Positions 9,535 through 19,216 of a DNA stretch of 64,000 nt are shown in pieces. The notes beneath the pieces were generated by a model. The model was not told where the DNA came from. It saw only the letters and a list, made by a program, of their open reading frames with translations, and did no database searches. Source of the DNA: Paludibacterium denitrificans (lineage in GTDB: Bacteria; Pseudomonadota; Gammaproteobacteria; Burkholderiales; Chromobacteriaceae); NCBI RefSeq assembly GCF_009707705.1, contig NZ_WLYX01000001.1, positions 3,100,001 through 3,164,000 on the forward strand, written 5' to 3'. Both the position numbers and the translations under genes were made by a program. Numbering within the stretch: the first letter of the stretch is position 1; each line of letters begins with the position of its first letter.

Positions 9535-11102
9535 TCAATACCCGTCAAAAAATTCACCGAATATACTTGAATGTATATCCGGGAGAAATCCATACATAAA
9601 TTCGGAGTAATTTTCAGGATATTCATTCTTGACACTATCAACCAAATCAGGAGCAATTAGTTTAATATTTGCATACCTCGACCAATCAATACCTTTCCTG
9701 AAAAGTACTTTCTTTTTATTAATTGCTGCCAAAGATGTAAACTGATTAACGATTCTTTGTGAAAACTTACCCGCACGATACTTTGACTTCTCAAAGCACT
9801 GCTCCATTATCTGCAGAGCCATTTGATAATCACCAGATCTATACTTGGCAAGAGCCATCAACCACAACACTGCCCAATCAAATTTTTCATGCAACTGTTT
9901 AAGTTGCAGATCATTAACAAATTTATCAATATCAGCGCTAGAAATATCTTCCTTATGGGACATTCCCTCAATCACCGATACGGTACCATCAAAATCAACT
10001 GGCTTGCAAAAATCATTTCGATTGACAAGTTGTCGAAGACCCATCTCAACATGATATTTACCAAATCGATCAATCATAGCCTTTACTGGCTCAGATTCAA
10101 TATAACGCTCCTCAACATCCAAATTTTCTAATCTCCACCACAATTTTGAATAGTCTTTATAGCTTAAACGCCAAAATTTGTCTGTATTTTCATACCAAAA
10201 AAAATTAATACGATCTTCTGGAATTTCTCTTAAAGTAATTTGATGTTGAATTGTGCCACGAACATTAGCAGCATGCCGCTCTACGCTCTCAGTCTCCTCT
10301 CGAAACATGGCAATCAAACTCTGCAGCACATCCAGCCCAAACTTATCATAGATCACTTTGCACACGTAGGTTGATAGCCTTGCCATAAAAAGAGCAAAAA
10401 TAAATGATGATTTTTTATCTTCATTTACAATGAAATTTTCAAACTGACTCAATGGCTCGTCAAAATTCTCGAACAAAGCATGCCAAGATGGAATAGAGAC
10501 ACTATTAATCCAATTCAGTGCATTTTCTTCACGCTGCTTTGCAACAACTTCACCTGCAGAACGATAGAAGCATAACCGATCTGAGCGACACTCACGATAA
10601 ACCGAGTTTATAACTCTGGCTAATGGCCAACTCACCTCTCCATCGGTAATACTTGGCAAGTACCAATACGGATCCGGCGGATAAAAAAGCTCATCATCCT
10701 TAATATTTAATCTTATTGAGTTATAAACAATAGAGTTGGCGCACTTAGGAACAAGATAATTATGCAGCATCCACAAAATAGATTCTTTCTTTGAGAGATA
10801 AGCCACATCATCACGGACAATAGCCGCATACGTTTCAAACAAATCAAAAAACACATCTCCCATTGCAAGATTAGATCTGTCTGCATGTATTGTTCCCGCC
10901 AATACATATGAGCACTGACGAACCAAATCCGCAAATTTAGAGAAAAGTTCGCCATGTTCTTTACGGAGTCTATTCAATTTTGTTTGTATTGATTTTTTCC
11001 TGTTTCAGTCCAGTCTCTTTCATCTCCATGCTTACGCGGCAAGATACCCACTGCATCATAAGCAAATTTTAAAATATCACCCTGCGTAGGAAATTCATTC
11101 AT
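9535..11102 (-). CDS. Large unknown protein, AT-rich gene (~522 aa)
   Basis: The long frame begins with TTG at 10977 (480 residues), but upstream sequence from ATG 11102 (MNEFPTQGDILKFAYDAVG, with AGGAAA upstream) runs into it if a run of six A near 10992 is really seven, giving ETGKKSIQTKLNRLRKEHG. So I take the start at 11102. The protein is mostly helical with many aromatic residues, no transmembrane segment and no motif I can name. Base composition is much lower in GC than the neighbours, suggesting transfer. It sits between a restriction operon and an integron, so a phage-defence role is a guess from position only. Confidence 0.55.
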
Positions 11103-11115
11103 CACTTTTTTCCTA

Positions 11116-11274
11116 TCATTTTTTTGTGGTAATTTTGTTTTGATTTAACTGCGCACCACGATTGCCATGAGATTTGGCGTTTGTTACATTGCTTCCCGTT
11201 GTACCTTTATTGCTATTCAAGGCATTACTTCTTTGGTTGTTGCTTTGCGTAGTTGGGGTTTTACTTTTGATCAT
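11116..11274 (-). CDS. Small Asn/Thr/Lys-rich protein (52 aa)
   Basis: ATG 11274 has AGGAG 8 bases upstream, and the frame stops 13 bases before the large protein. The product (MIKSKTPTTQSNNQRSN..., with SHGNRGAQLN near the end) is low-complexity, basic and hydrophilic, probably disordered. The HGNRGAQLNPN-type ending is one I associate with many short hypothetical proteins. Tight spacing and matching AT-rich composition suggest one operon with the ~522 aa protein. Confidence 0.55.
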   Translation of the reverse strand: MIKSKTPTTQSNNQRSNALNSNKGTTGSNVTNAKSHGNRGAQLNQNKITTKK

Positions 11275-11339
11275 TGACGGCACTCCTTATTTGAATGAAG
11301 CTGATAATAACCTCAATCGAAAGTAATACGTAGCGGAAT

Positions 11340-11560
11340 GATGGCGACAACTTTTTTGCACTGTGCATCCATCCGCCGCCGCACATTGGCCGGCTCAAGT
11401 CCAGCCAGACGCAACAGGTTTTCGACCATGCCGGTGGCTTGCCGTAGAGCGCAGCAAAGATGCATTTGATGGTGAGGTAGAATTGAATGGTTCCATCGGA
11501 AAATGTTGGCTACCGACCGCGTTTGTCGGTAGCCCCAGCCTGTTTGAACCGCCCCACGTT
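11340..11560 (-). pseudogene. Transposase remnant, IS5-like
   Basis: The minus strand reads FYLTIKCIFAA and ALRQATGMVENLLRLAGL across two frames, matching the N-terminal LTLKVLF.LPLRQTTG..ESLL.L.GL region of IS5-family transposases. The rest of the gene is missing. One of the very few intact GCCGGC sites of the window lies here (11389). Confidence 0.5.
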
Positions 11561-11772
11561 CACTATATATGTATGGCCGCGTCCAATAGGTTGCGGCCAT
11601 TTTTTATCGAGCCGACGAATGCCGGTTTTGGGAAACGACCCGCCGCTGCTCGATGGGAAGGCCGCAGGTCGGCCTAAGCTGTCGATAACATCGATGTCAT
11701 TGGCTGCTAGTTGCAGTAAAGCCGACATTAAAGAATATCGTCGCGTTCCTTCCGGCACGACAAATAATGCGC
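11561..11772. other. Intergenic, nothing recognised
   Basis: Between the transposase remnant and the end of intI. Short open frames exist but none resembles a known protein. Confidence 0.4.
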
Positions 11773-12789
11773 TCACAGGCTATCCAGCGGACTGCTCACA
11801 CCCCTGCCTCCCTTGTTCAGTACATGGGTATAAATCATCGTGGTGCTGACATCCGCGTGGCCCAATAGCTCCTGCACCGTGCGAATATCGTAGCCGGATT
11901 CAAGCAGATGGGTGGCAAAGCGGTGGCGTAGCGTATGCGGTGTGGCCAGCTTGGCAATGCTTCGGCAGCCGTTACCGCCCGCTTCATCGCTCGCTGCAGT
12001 AGCTTTTCATCCTGATGGTGCCGCCGTTGTGCGCCAGAGCGCGGGTCGCGCACATAACCAGTGGTGACAAACACATATTGCCAGCCCCATTCCTGCCGGG
12101 CATGCGGGTATTTTCGTGCCAGCGCATCGGGTAAAAACACATCAGCCATTCCGGCCTGCAAGTCTGCTTCATGGATGGCGCGCCGCCGCTGCAGGTGGGC
12201 CTGTAGTGGTGCCACCGGGCTCTGAGGCAACATTGTCACTCTGTCTTTCACCCCCTTGCCATCGCGGATCAGAATTTCGCCACGCCCGAAGTCGATGTCT
12301 TTGACCCGCAGGCGCATGCACTCCATCAGCCGCATGCCGGTGCCGTATAGCAAACGCAGCTGCAGCGCGTACTGCCCATCGACCTGCGCCAGCAGTGCCG
12401 CGACCTCCTGTCGCGTCAGAACGACTGGCAGATGCCGGATGGTCTGGCCCGAACAACCTCATCTAGCCGGGCAAGTTCAGCATCAGCACATCACGATAGA
12501 GGAGCAGAAGCGCAGACAATGCTTGATTTTGCGTGGATGCAGACACCTGACCTTCAACGGCCAGATGGGTGAGAAAGCTACCGACCTCCGCAGCCCCCAT
12601 CTCGCGAGGGTGCCGATGATGGTGAAAGCGCAAAAAGCGCCGTACCCAATTGACGTATTGCTGCTCGGTGCGCAGGCTGTAATGCCTGACTCGCAGCGTC
12701 TCGCGCAACACATCGAGCAAGCGTGGCGCGGTAGTCCCATCTAGCTGTGTACTTTCAGGCATTGGCAACTCTAATGGCTTGTAAAACAA
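11773..12789 (-). CDS. intI: Integron integrase IntI, frame-interrupted
   Basis: Tyrosine recombinase of about 330 residues. N-terminal core-binding part: [20 protein letters not shown]. Catalytic part: [20 protein letters not shown] with the first Arg. The integron-specific insert is clear: [20 protein letters not shown] followed by [11 protein letters not shown], which separates IntI from XerC/D. The end ([31 protein letters not shown]) is in another frame. Breaks: 12467-12470, where CCGG replaces CCTGG of NLPWLDEVV; near 12445; and 11959-11966, where GCTTCGGC replaces GCCGGC. It catalyses cassette insertion and excision at attI/attC and is transcribed away from the cassettes. Confidence 0.93.
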
Positions 12790-12905
12790 ATAGAAATGCG
12801 AATATCATTCCTAGTTATACATACAGACAAACCAAATATACACCTGCAAAGGTGTATATTTCCCGTTATGCCGTAGCACATCAGCAATGATCATTAGGAA
12901 ATTTC
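12790..12905. promoter_or_regulatory. intI promoter and putative attI
   Basis: The region between intI and the first cassette. GTTATGC at about 12874 is a candidate attI core. By analogy this segment would also carry the outward cassette promoter, but I cannot fix -35/-10 boxes. Confidence 0.5.
12811..12826. promoter_or_regulatory. LexA-like box upstream of intI
   Basis: CTAGTTATACATACAG differs from the CTG-N10-CAG form by one base and has an AT-rich centre with alternating TA. It lies 22 bases upstream of the intI start, where many integrons carry a LexA site that ties integrase to the SOS response. Confidence 0.4.
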
Positions 12906-13592
12906 ATGACTTACGAGCAAGAACGCCCCAATATTCCAGCTGAGATAAAGCGTCAAGTTATGACAGAAGCGGGGCACCGCTGCATTGTTCAACACTGCCA
13001 TGAACATATCGTTGAAATACATCACATTGATGAAAATCGAGAAAACAACGACCCAAACAATTTGGCTGTTTTATGCGACAAACATCACAAACTTGCCCAC
13101 AGCAAATCCATCTCAAGAATGGATCTAAGAAAGTACAAAGAACTACTATTGAATCAAAACCAGTCGCCCAGCGTACACTCTAGTGAGCACGATAGACAGC
13201 TACTCAAGGAAATTAATGGAATATTTTCTTATGAAACAATACTTCTCATTAAGAATGAACACTTTGGGCGATTTGTAAAAGACGAAGTCATTCATCCACT
13301 TTATCAATTATCTTTTCGTGAAAAAGACCCTCTTTTTAAGTTCTCAGATCAGAATCTCGAATCTCTAAGACTGGATGTTATGAATAATGTAACCAAATTA
13401 ATGCATCACTTTAGCCAGCGATCAGTTGGATCAACTGGTGGTTACGAATATATAGACATCAGCAAAATCCGCTCAACACACCCAGAAATGGTTGATTATT
13501 GGATTAAATACTCCGAGAACACAGTGAATTTAGCACAGGATTTTTGCAATTCAATGCTGCGACTAAGAGCAGAATTAATAAATTACGCATAA
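12906..13592 (+). CDS. HNH-domain cassette protein
   Basis: 228 residues, intact. Residues about 20-60 form an HNH nuclease fold: GHRCIVQHC, IVEIHHIDENRENND, NNLAVLCDKHHKLAH. Zinc-ligand cysteines and the paired catalytic histidines are present. The C-terminal 150 residues are helical and unassigned. It is the first cassette behind attI, so it is the best placed to be expressed, and is followed by its own attC. DNA cleavage is likely from the motif; the target is unknown. Lower GC than the core genes. Confidence 0.75.
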   Translation: MTYEQERPNIPAEIKRQVMTEAGHRCIVQHCHEHIVEIHHIDENRENNDPNNLAVLCDKHHKLAHSKSISRMDLRKYKELLLNQNQSPSVHSSEHDRQLLKEINGIFSYETILLIKNEHFGRFVKDEVIHPLYQLSFREKDPLFKFSDQNLESLRLDVMNNVTKLMHHFSQRSVGSTGGYEYIDISKIRSTHPEMVDYWIKYSENTVNLAQDFCNSMLRLRAELINYA

Positions 13593-13658
13593 CAAATCAT
13601 TCCAGCGGACCGTCAAAAAGCTGCGCTTTTCGCCGTCCGCTTAATTCAAATGTTAGGT
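13587..13658 (+). repeat. attC of cassette 1
   Basis: Begins GCATAAC over the stop codon and ends GTTAGGT. The arms AGCGGAC and GTCCGCT, and AAAAGC and GCTTTT, pair around a short loop, as in attC hairpins. Confidence 0.85.
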
Positions 13659-13670
13659 GCCTCGATAAAT

Positions 13671-14187
13671 ATGGCCGAACAACTCACTGCTGCCGTCGGA
13701 CAAAGCTTACTTGCCATCGGCCTATACACAGTTTCATTTGAATCGATGGTTCTTTCGTTTCGAGAGAAAATGTACGGTTATCTCCAGGGCTCATGACGCA
13801 TCTTCTCTTGGCAATTTTATGAAGGCTTGCCGTACCAGTGACAATACTTTTAAGTTTTGCGCGCCAAAGCTAATCGAGTTTGGAATTCTCGAAAAGGCAG
13901 ACGTGGATAGCTTGAATGAAATGCGAAAACGGAGAAATAGATTCGCTCATGAAGGGTATAACGAAGTCATGAACGTCACTGTCGCCGACGTTGAAGATGA
14001 CGTCCATCTAATGCACAGAATTACTCAAAAGGTGCAGCTCTGGAGAAATGCGACCCCTCCTCCGCTTGCCGTAGGTGAGTCGGCTTCGTTCTCGATTTCC
14101 CCCGCCATATTTGGCTTGTACTTGAATGTCGCAACAGACATCGCTTGGTCCAAACTACCTTTGGAGAAACCAAGTGCCAGCACCTAA
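13671..14187 (+). CDS. HEPN-like cassette protein, frame-interrupted
   Basis: MAEQLTAAVGQSLLAIGLYT from ATG 13671 joins, through one base missing beside CCAGGG near 13788, to HDASSLGNFMKACRTSDN and the rest (about 172 residues). MRKRRNRFAHEGYNE contains R-N-R-F-A-H, the RX4-6H motif of HEPN domains, which are often ribonucleases in toxin-antitoxin, abortive infection and CRISPR-linked systems. No nucleotidyltransferase partner is adjacent. Assignment rests on this motif and the helical pattern only. Confidence 0.55.
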
Positions 14188-14248
14188 CCAATCATTCCAC
14201 CGGACCTGCGCAAAAAGCCGCGCAGGCCGGTGAATTCAAATGTTAGGC
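14182..14248 (+). repeat. attC of cassette 2
   Basis: ACCTAAC to GTTAGGC, with CACCGGACCTGCGC and GCGCAGGCCGGTG arms nearly complementary. A close relative of the cassette 1 site (shared AATCATTCCA and AATTCAAATGTTAGG). Confidence 0.88.
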
Positions 14249-14257
14249 GAATATGCC

Positions 14258-14662
14258 GTGACCCGAAAAATCGAAGACATCGCGAGATTGTACCTGCTCA
14301 ATGAGTTCAGCCATGACACTTACTCATTCGAGAACAAGCAACCCGAAGACAGGGGGTTCGACCTGTGGCTCGTTGATAAAGAATCAGGGACTAAGCGAAA
14401 GGCTGAACTCAAGGCGCATAACGGCACGTATCAGCGCCGTAGCAACCTCTTTGAGCGACTAATATTTAATGCCGAAATCGAGCGGGAGCTATTCGAGAGA
14501 GGCGATACAGTCATTGTTCGCGTTTTTATCGGCACTCAGCCTTACAGAGTGTTCATCATTACTAATGCAATCTTGTCTTCGGGCGCTGCTCTTGAGGCAG
14601 AGGCACGGTATGTTTTACGTGGACAAATCAACTATGACAAATCGTTCATTGAGCTCGCCTAA
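14258..14662 (+). CDS. Cassette protein with PD-(D/E)XK-like motif
   Basis: About 134 residues from GTG 14258 (an upstream in-frame ATG at 14240 lies inside the attC). DRGFDLWLVDKESG followed by KRKAELKAHNG gives the D-x(n)-E-x-K arrangement of PD-(D/E)XK nucleases and of small Mrr/DUF3883-like domains. The later part is YRVFIITNAILSSG. Intact frame and own attC. Function inferred from motif only. Confidence 0.55.
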   Translation: MTRKIEDIARLYLLNEFSHDTYSFENKQPEDRGFDLWLVDKESGTKRKAELKAHNGTYQRRSNLFERLIFNAEIERELFERGDTVIVRVFIGTQPYRVFIITNAILSSGAALEAEARYVLRGQINYDKSFIELA

Positions 14663-14716
14663 CCCCGCAGTCAAGAGGGACGAGCCTTCGGCGCGCCCCT
14701 TACCTTTTCGTTAGGC
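14657..14716 (+). repeat. attC of cassette 3
   Basis: GCCTAAC and GTTAGGC core sites with AGGGACGAGCC / GGCGCGCCCCT arms. The short form (60 bases) is usual for attC. Confidence 0.85.
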
Positions 14717-15090
14717 CGGACGTGTCCTGTATTCCGTGTAAACCTATCGCTTCACACTTACCTGTCGAGTGACCACTTAGGCCGAGCAAGAGCCACACAC
14801 GTATATCTAAAGAAAAATCTAATTCTGATCGAAACAGGATACTTTTTCTTATGCACTACTCCACTACCAAATTCGACGACGTCACCAAGCAACCGACGGC
14901 ATGCAAATCGATTGCGAAAGCTGATCGTTAACCCTGTGACGGATTTGTGCCGTTACTATTTTGGCGCTTGATCCAGAATTGCGCCGTAACACAGTAACAT
15001 CAACCATTACTGCAACGTACTGTACCGTAAAATCATGTTAGGCAAATGGCGTAAGCCTTTGATTTTAATTAACTAATAAAACATATTCCT
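14717..15090. other. Possible gene-less cassette / array end
   Basis: No clear gene. It holds the second copy of the diverged ~80 bp repeat (about 14793-14880; other copy near 2945-3030). GTTAGGC at 15037-15043 could be one more attC core, but I could not find a convincing partner site. After it the sequence becomes AT-rich up to the tRNA fragment. Confidence 0.4.
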
Positions 15091-15150
15091 GACTTGAAAA
15101 CCGGCGTGGGTGCGAGCCCATCGTGAGTTCGAATCTCACCGCTTCCGCCA
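15091..15150 (+). other. 3' fragment of tRNA-Ser (probable att site)
   Basis: GACTTGAAAACCGGCG matches the anticodon arm of tRNA-Ser(UGA); a variable arm and GTGAGTTCGAATCTCAC (T arm) follow, then GCTTCCGCCA with encoded CCA. The acceptor 5' half, D arm and part of the anticodon stem are absent, so this is not a working gene. Such fragments are left by integrative elements that recombine into a tRNA 3' end, and an integrase gene starts 65 bases on. Confidence 0.85.
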
Positions 15151-15215
15151 ATTTTCCGCAGTGACATCAATATGTCACTGCGAATCAATGACTTAGAATC
15201 GATCCTGTCGCTGTA

Positions 15216-16844
15216 GTGTGTTACTGTTTGCACATGAGAGACGACAAAAAAATGCCAGCCAGACAGGTCGGTGTTTACCGCCGTAGTGGTTCACGCAGTT
15301 ATTACTGCCACATCTACATTCCCAAGCACTTGCAGGATGCCTTTCAGGGCAAAACCTCAATCGTTCGTTCCTTAGGCACTACAGAGCTAGCCGAAGCCAA
15401 TCGCAGAGCCATAGAAGCTCGCAGGGAAATGGATGCCAAGTTCCAAGCCCTTGAAGCCGGGCAATGTTCCACCACTCTTGAAACGCTCACCTCTGAGCAA
15501 ATCCGCGCCATCGCTCAAGACGAACTTGCCAAGGCTCTAGCTCTGGATGAGCAGAAACGGATTGATGGGCTAACTCCAGAACAGGCTGAGGTCAGAAGCC
15601 AAGGCTCTGAGTGGACAGCCAAGCAAGCCACCAAGGTCATGGCAACAGGAGCGAAGGAAGTTGACCTCCTTGAGGCTGACCTCCTACTTGCTCTGCGTGG
15701 ATTCCGAGTTGCACCTGATTCTCCATCGCGTAAACAACTTGCTTTCGAGATGGCCAAGGTGAAGCGTGAAGTTGCCAAGGCCAAAGCAGAGCGCAACCAA
15801 GGGGAATGGGTCGAGACACCACCAAGGGTTGAGAACCCGATAGCGGCCCCAGCACCCTCTTCCAGAGCGGTCAACGGAAAGACGCTGGAGGACATGCTTG
15901 AAGCCTACCATGTCGAAAGAAAACTGACGGCTCAGACCCTTCAGGACTACCAGCATAAGGTACGGTCGTTCGTTGAAGTGAACGGCTTGCTTCCAGTTAA
16001 CGCCTACAGCAAAGAACACTGCCTTGCGTTCAAGAACCGTCTGGTTGAGGAAGGTCGGCCAGCCAAGACCATAAACACCAAATATTTGGCCTTTGTCGGT
16101 ACGGTCTTCAGATACGCCCACGCTAATGGGGTAATCCCAACGAACCCCATGGACGGAGTCAAGGTCATGGCTCGTGGGGAATCCACTACCCCCGAGAGGG
16201 CTTACACACTAGCCGATCTGAAAGCGATCTTCAGCGCCCCAATCTTCACCAAAGGAGAGAGGCCAAAGAAGTGGGGCCGATCTAAGCCGCTGGGCGAAGC
16301 TGTTTTCTGGATTCCCCTGCTCGCTCTGTTCACTGGAGCAAGACAGAACGAACTCTGCCAGCTTGAGAAGGCTGATGTTGTCGACTATGGAGATGGGCGT
16401 TACTACCTATCCATCAACATGGAGAATGGAAAGAAGCTGAAGATGGGCAGGAAGAACGTCCGCTCAGTACCCATCCATCACGAACTGATTCGGCTTGGAT
16501 TCTTGGATTATGTAGCGAAACAGGCCGATGACGGGATGCTGTTTCCAGAGCTGACCAGAGACGAACGGGGAAAGACCAATGAGCAATTCTCCAAGTGGTT
16601 CAATGGTGCCCTGAAGGACTGGGGGATTAAACGCGCAGGCATCAACTTCCACAGTTTCCGCCATACCTTCAAGGATATCTGCAGGGAGTGTGGGATCGAT
16701 GAGGCTGTTCATGATGCACTTACTGGACACCGTACCACCGCATCAGTAGGGAGACAGTATGGTAGCGGTCAATACCCTCTTCCCCCGCTTTTCAAAGCTA
16801 TGGAGCATTTCACAGTCAGGGTGTCAATCAGCGTCGAATTTTGA
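15216..16844 (+). CDS. Phage/island tyrosine integrase, 3' end altered by IS21
   Basis: 542 residues; ATG 15234 (MRDDKKMPARQVGVYRR) is a likely alternative start. N-terminal DUF6538-like part (SYYCHIYIPKHLQDAFQGK), a long coiled middle, SAM-like core binding around 225-320, then the catalytic domain with R (FTGARQNELCQLE), H-x-x-R (FHSFRHTFKDI), H (ALTGHRTT) and Y (VGRQYGSGQY). The IS21 copy begins at 16821, so the last 8 residues (VSISVEF region) are IS-encoded. The active-site Tyr is upstream of the junction, so activity may survive. It would act at the adjacent tRNA-Ser fragment. Confidence 0.88.
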   Translation: MCYCLHMRDDKKMPARQVGVYRRSGSRSYYCHIYIPKHLQDAFQGKTSIVRSLGTTELAEANRRAIEARREMDAKFQALEAGQCSTTLETLTSEQIRAIAQDELAKALALDEQKRIDGLTPEQAEVRSQGSEWTAKQATKVMATGAKEVDLLEADLLLALRGFRVAPDSPSRKQLAFEMAKVKREVAKAKAERNQGEWVETPPRVENPIAAPAPSSRAVNGKTLEDMLEAYHVERKLTAQTLQDYQHKVRSFVEVNGLLPVNAYSKEHCLAFKNRLVEEGRPAKTINTKYLAFVGTVFRYAHANGVIPTNPMDGVKVMARGESTTPERAYTLADLKAIFSAPIFTKGERPKKWGRSKPLGEAVFWIPLLALFTGARQNELCQLEKADVVDYGDGRYYLSINMENGKKLKMGRKNVRSVPIHHELIRLGFLDYVAKQADDGMLFPELTRDERGKTNEQFSKWFNGALKDWGIKRAGINFHSFRHTFKDICRECGIDEAVHDALTGHRTTASVGRQYGSGQYPLPPLFKAMEHFTVRVSISVEF

Positions 16845-16877
16845 CCAGCAAACAGCGTCCAAATTTGACCAGGCAAA

Positions 16878-17614
16878 TCAGCCGTTTTTCCTCCTCTGCT
16901 TGAACCGGTAAGAGTCATTTCCGGTTTCCAGAATGTCGCAGTGGTGCGTCACCCGATCCAGCAGCGCAGTGGTCATCTTGGCATCGCCAAACACGCTCAC
17001 CCACTCCCCGAAACTCAGATTGGTCGTGATGATCAGCGAAGTCTTCTCATACAACTGACTGATCAGGTGAAACAGCAACGCCCCACCCGATTCGGGGAAT
17101 GGCAGGTAGCCCAGCTCATCCAGAATCACGGCATCCATCAGTACCAGTTGGCGTGCCAGCAGTCCCGTTTTACCCTGCTGTTTCTCTTTCTCCAACTGGT
17201 TCACCGGGTCTACCGCATTGTAGAACCGCACCCGTTTGCCCTGATGAATGGCCGCAATACCCAAGGCTGTCGCCGGTGGGTTTTACCGGTTCCAGTGCCT
17301 CCCACCAGGATCAGGTTGTGCGCGGTATCCAAATAGCTGCCACTCGCCAGTTGCTTGATACGGGCTGACTCCAGCGGGGTCTCTGACCAGTCAATGCCGC
17401 TCAGGTCACGGTGCACCGGGAAGCGCGCTGCTTTGAGTTGATAGCTCAGACTGCGTGCCTGTCGGTCGGCTTGTTCTGCATCGAGCAATCGTCGCAGCAG
17501 CGCCTCTCCCGAAAGGGGGTGCCGGTGAACCTCTGCTTGCAATTCGCGCCATGCTTCGGCCATGCCGTACAACCGCAGTGTTTGCAGTCGGGCCAGATGG
17601 GAGGACTCAGACAT
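16878..17614 (-). CDS. istB: IstB helper ATPase (copy 1), frame-interrupted
   Basis: From [20 protein letters not shown]: Walker [11 protein letters not shown], Walker [18 protein letters not shown], then [12 protein letters not shown] and [13 protein letters not shown]. About 246 residues with the break repaired. One T is missing after GKTH: CACCGGCG should be CACCTGGCG, giving [13 protein letters not shown]. The same gap is in copy 2. IstB is the AAA+ partner that directs IstA to its target. Its ATG overlaps the istA stop. Confidence 0.9.
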
Positions 17615-19095
17615 GCGCCACCTCCCGCAGGGTATCGTAGCGGTCGCAATTCGCCACCGGCTCCTCACGGAGGCTCAATGTGTCGGGTGTCTCCACCACG
17701 GCCACTCGAGGGGGGCGGGTCAATCGCCGTAACTCGTTCAGTACAATTGCCGTGCTGGGCTTACCATATTTCTGCGCCAGTTGGCAGGCCACTTCCAGCG
17801 TCTCCAGGCCGGATTCACGCGCCACCAGCAGTAGCTCGGCAAAGGCACGATCTCCCCGGGCTGTTTAAGGGCCTGCTGACGAACCGCTTCGATAGCGGGA
17901 GGGAGGACCCATTCGATGAATGGCCGCCCGTGACGGAGGGCACCAGGTTTCGTCTCCAGTATCGACAGGTAATGCCGGGGCTCGCAGACCATCTGGTCCC
18001 GGCCAAAGTGGCGAACATGGCAGGCCAGCTCCGGCCATCGGCCACGATACGAATCGTGCTTAAGCATTGATACGTACCGAAACGACCTTGCTAGCCCATT
18101 CGGCGGGGACGCTATAACGGTTGCGATCCACCGAGACCAGACAGGTGCTGGAGACGCGCAACAGATGTTCGACGTAACCGTCGAACGGCATGGTGACCGG
18201 TCGCAGATGAGGGCGTTCCACCTTCAGTACATCCGCAATGGTGGCCTCTTGCGTGGGATGACGTCGTCCCGCCAGTTCTCGACAGCGCTGTTCCAGCCAC
18301 TGGTTCAAGCCGCTGAAGTCAGCAAAGCGCGGCGTCGGAGTGAATAGCCATTCACGGATATTGCCCACCTGATTCTCGACCGGCCCTTCTCCCAGCCTGA
18401 AGCCGTGCAGGCTACCGGCTCAAACAGGTAATGATTCGCCAGCGCCAGAAAGCGGCGATTGAACTGGCGCTCTTTGTTTAAGCAAACACTGTCTCCACCA
18501 CGGTCTTGAGGTTGTCGTAGACCATCTTGTGCGGGACCCCACCGAAGAAAGCGAAGGCGCGGCGATGGGCATCGAACACCATCTCCCGGGTCTCGCGCGG
18601 ATAGGCAACGACAAACATCTGCCGACTGTAGGTCAGACGGAAATGGGCTAGTTTGATGGTCTGGGTAACACCACCGAGCACCACATGTTCGTAGCTCCAG
18701 TCGAACTGACCCACTTCACCAGGAGCGAATGACAACGGGACAAAAGCCTGTGTTCTGACGATCTTTGTAGCACTCGCATTCCAGGCCCGGACATAGCGCT
18801 GGATGCTGTCGTAGGCCCCGCGATAGCCTTCAGCTTGTAGGAATTCGAATAATCGGCGAGCCGTACGGCGCTGCGCTTTGGGCAGAGAGTGGTCGAGCTC
18901 AAGCCACTGCTCCAGTGTTGCCTGAAAGGCACCCAGTTGCGGTTTGGGTTGACGTTGCCGTTGGTAGGTGGGTTCGGCGGTAGTGTTGAGGTATGTCTTG
19001 ACGGTGTTGCGGGAAAGGTTGAGAGATCGGGCGATGGCACTGATGCTCTCGCCGTTGACGAGGTGTCGGCGACGAATCTTGCCGATGGATTCCAT
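17607..19095 (-). CDS. istA: IstA transposase (copy 1), frame-interrupted
   Basis: Starts MESIGKIRRRHLVNGESISA with an N-terminal HTH (ISAIARSLNLSRNTVKTYL). The DDE core follows (EVGQFDWSYEHV; MVFDAHRRAFAFFGGVPHKM with Asp; EKGQVENQVGNIREW with Glu). Breaks: 18476-18483 (GTTTAAGC where FAGKERQFN needs GCCGGC), near 18398, 18058-18065 (GCTTAAGC) and near 17870. At 18090 copy 1 reads GCTAGC where copy 2 has lost four bases; EWAGK would need GCCGGC. These differences look like read errors rather than decay. Confidence 0.9.
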
Positions 19096-19216
19096 GCAAA
19101 GCACTCCGGGTAGACCTCCGCCTAAAAGGCGGAAGTGTGGCACACCCGGGGTGGTCAAAATTGGACGCTGATCACCCCGGAAACCTGGTCACTTTTGCAC
19201 GCTGTTTTACAATCAA

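Larger units (their letters stand above)
16821..19212 (-). mobile_element. IS21-family element, copy 1
   Basis: Ends TGTCAATCAGCG (16821) and TGTAAAACAGCG (minus strand from 19212) are imperfect terminal inverted repeats ending in TGACC, with further GACGCTG/TGACC repeats inside, as is usual for IS21. It carries istA and istB on the minus strand and is nearly identical, in inverted orientation, to the copy at 28.3-30.7 kb. I find no target-site duplication. Confidence 0.9.

Noticed and set aside
14930-15043. A fourth attC ending in GTTAGGC at 15037
   Set aside because: No clear R'' partner or folding arms; kept only as a possibility in the region entry.
15091-15150. Functional tRNA-Ser gene
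   Set aside because: The 5' acceptor strand and D arm are not present upstream.
16821-19212. Target-site duplication of IS21 copy 1 or copy 2
   Set aside because: Flanking bases do not match, also when the flanks are exchanged between copies.
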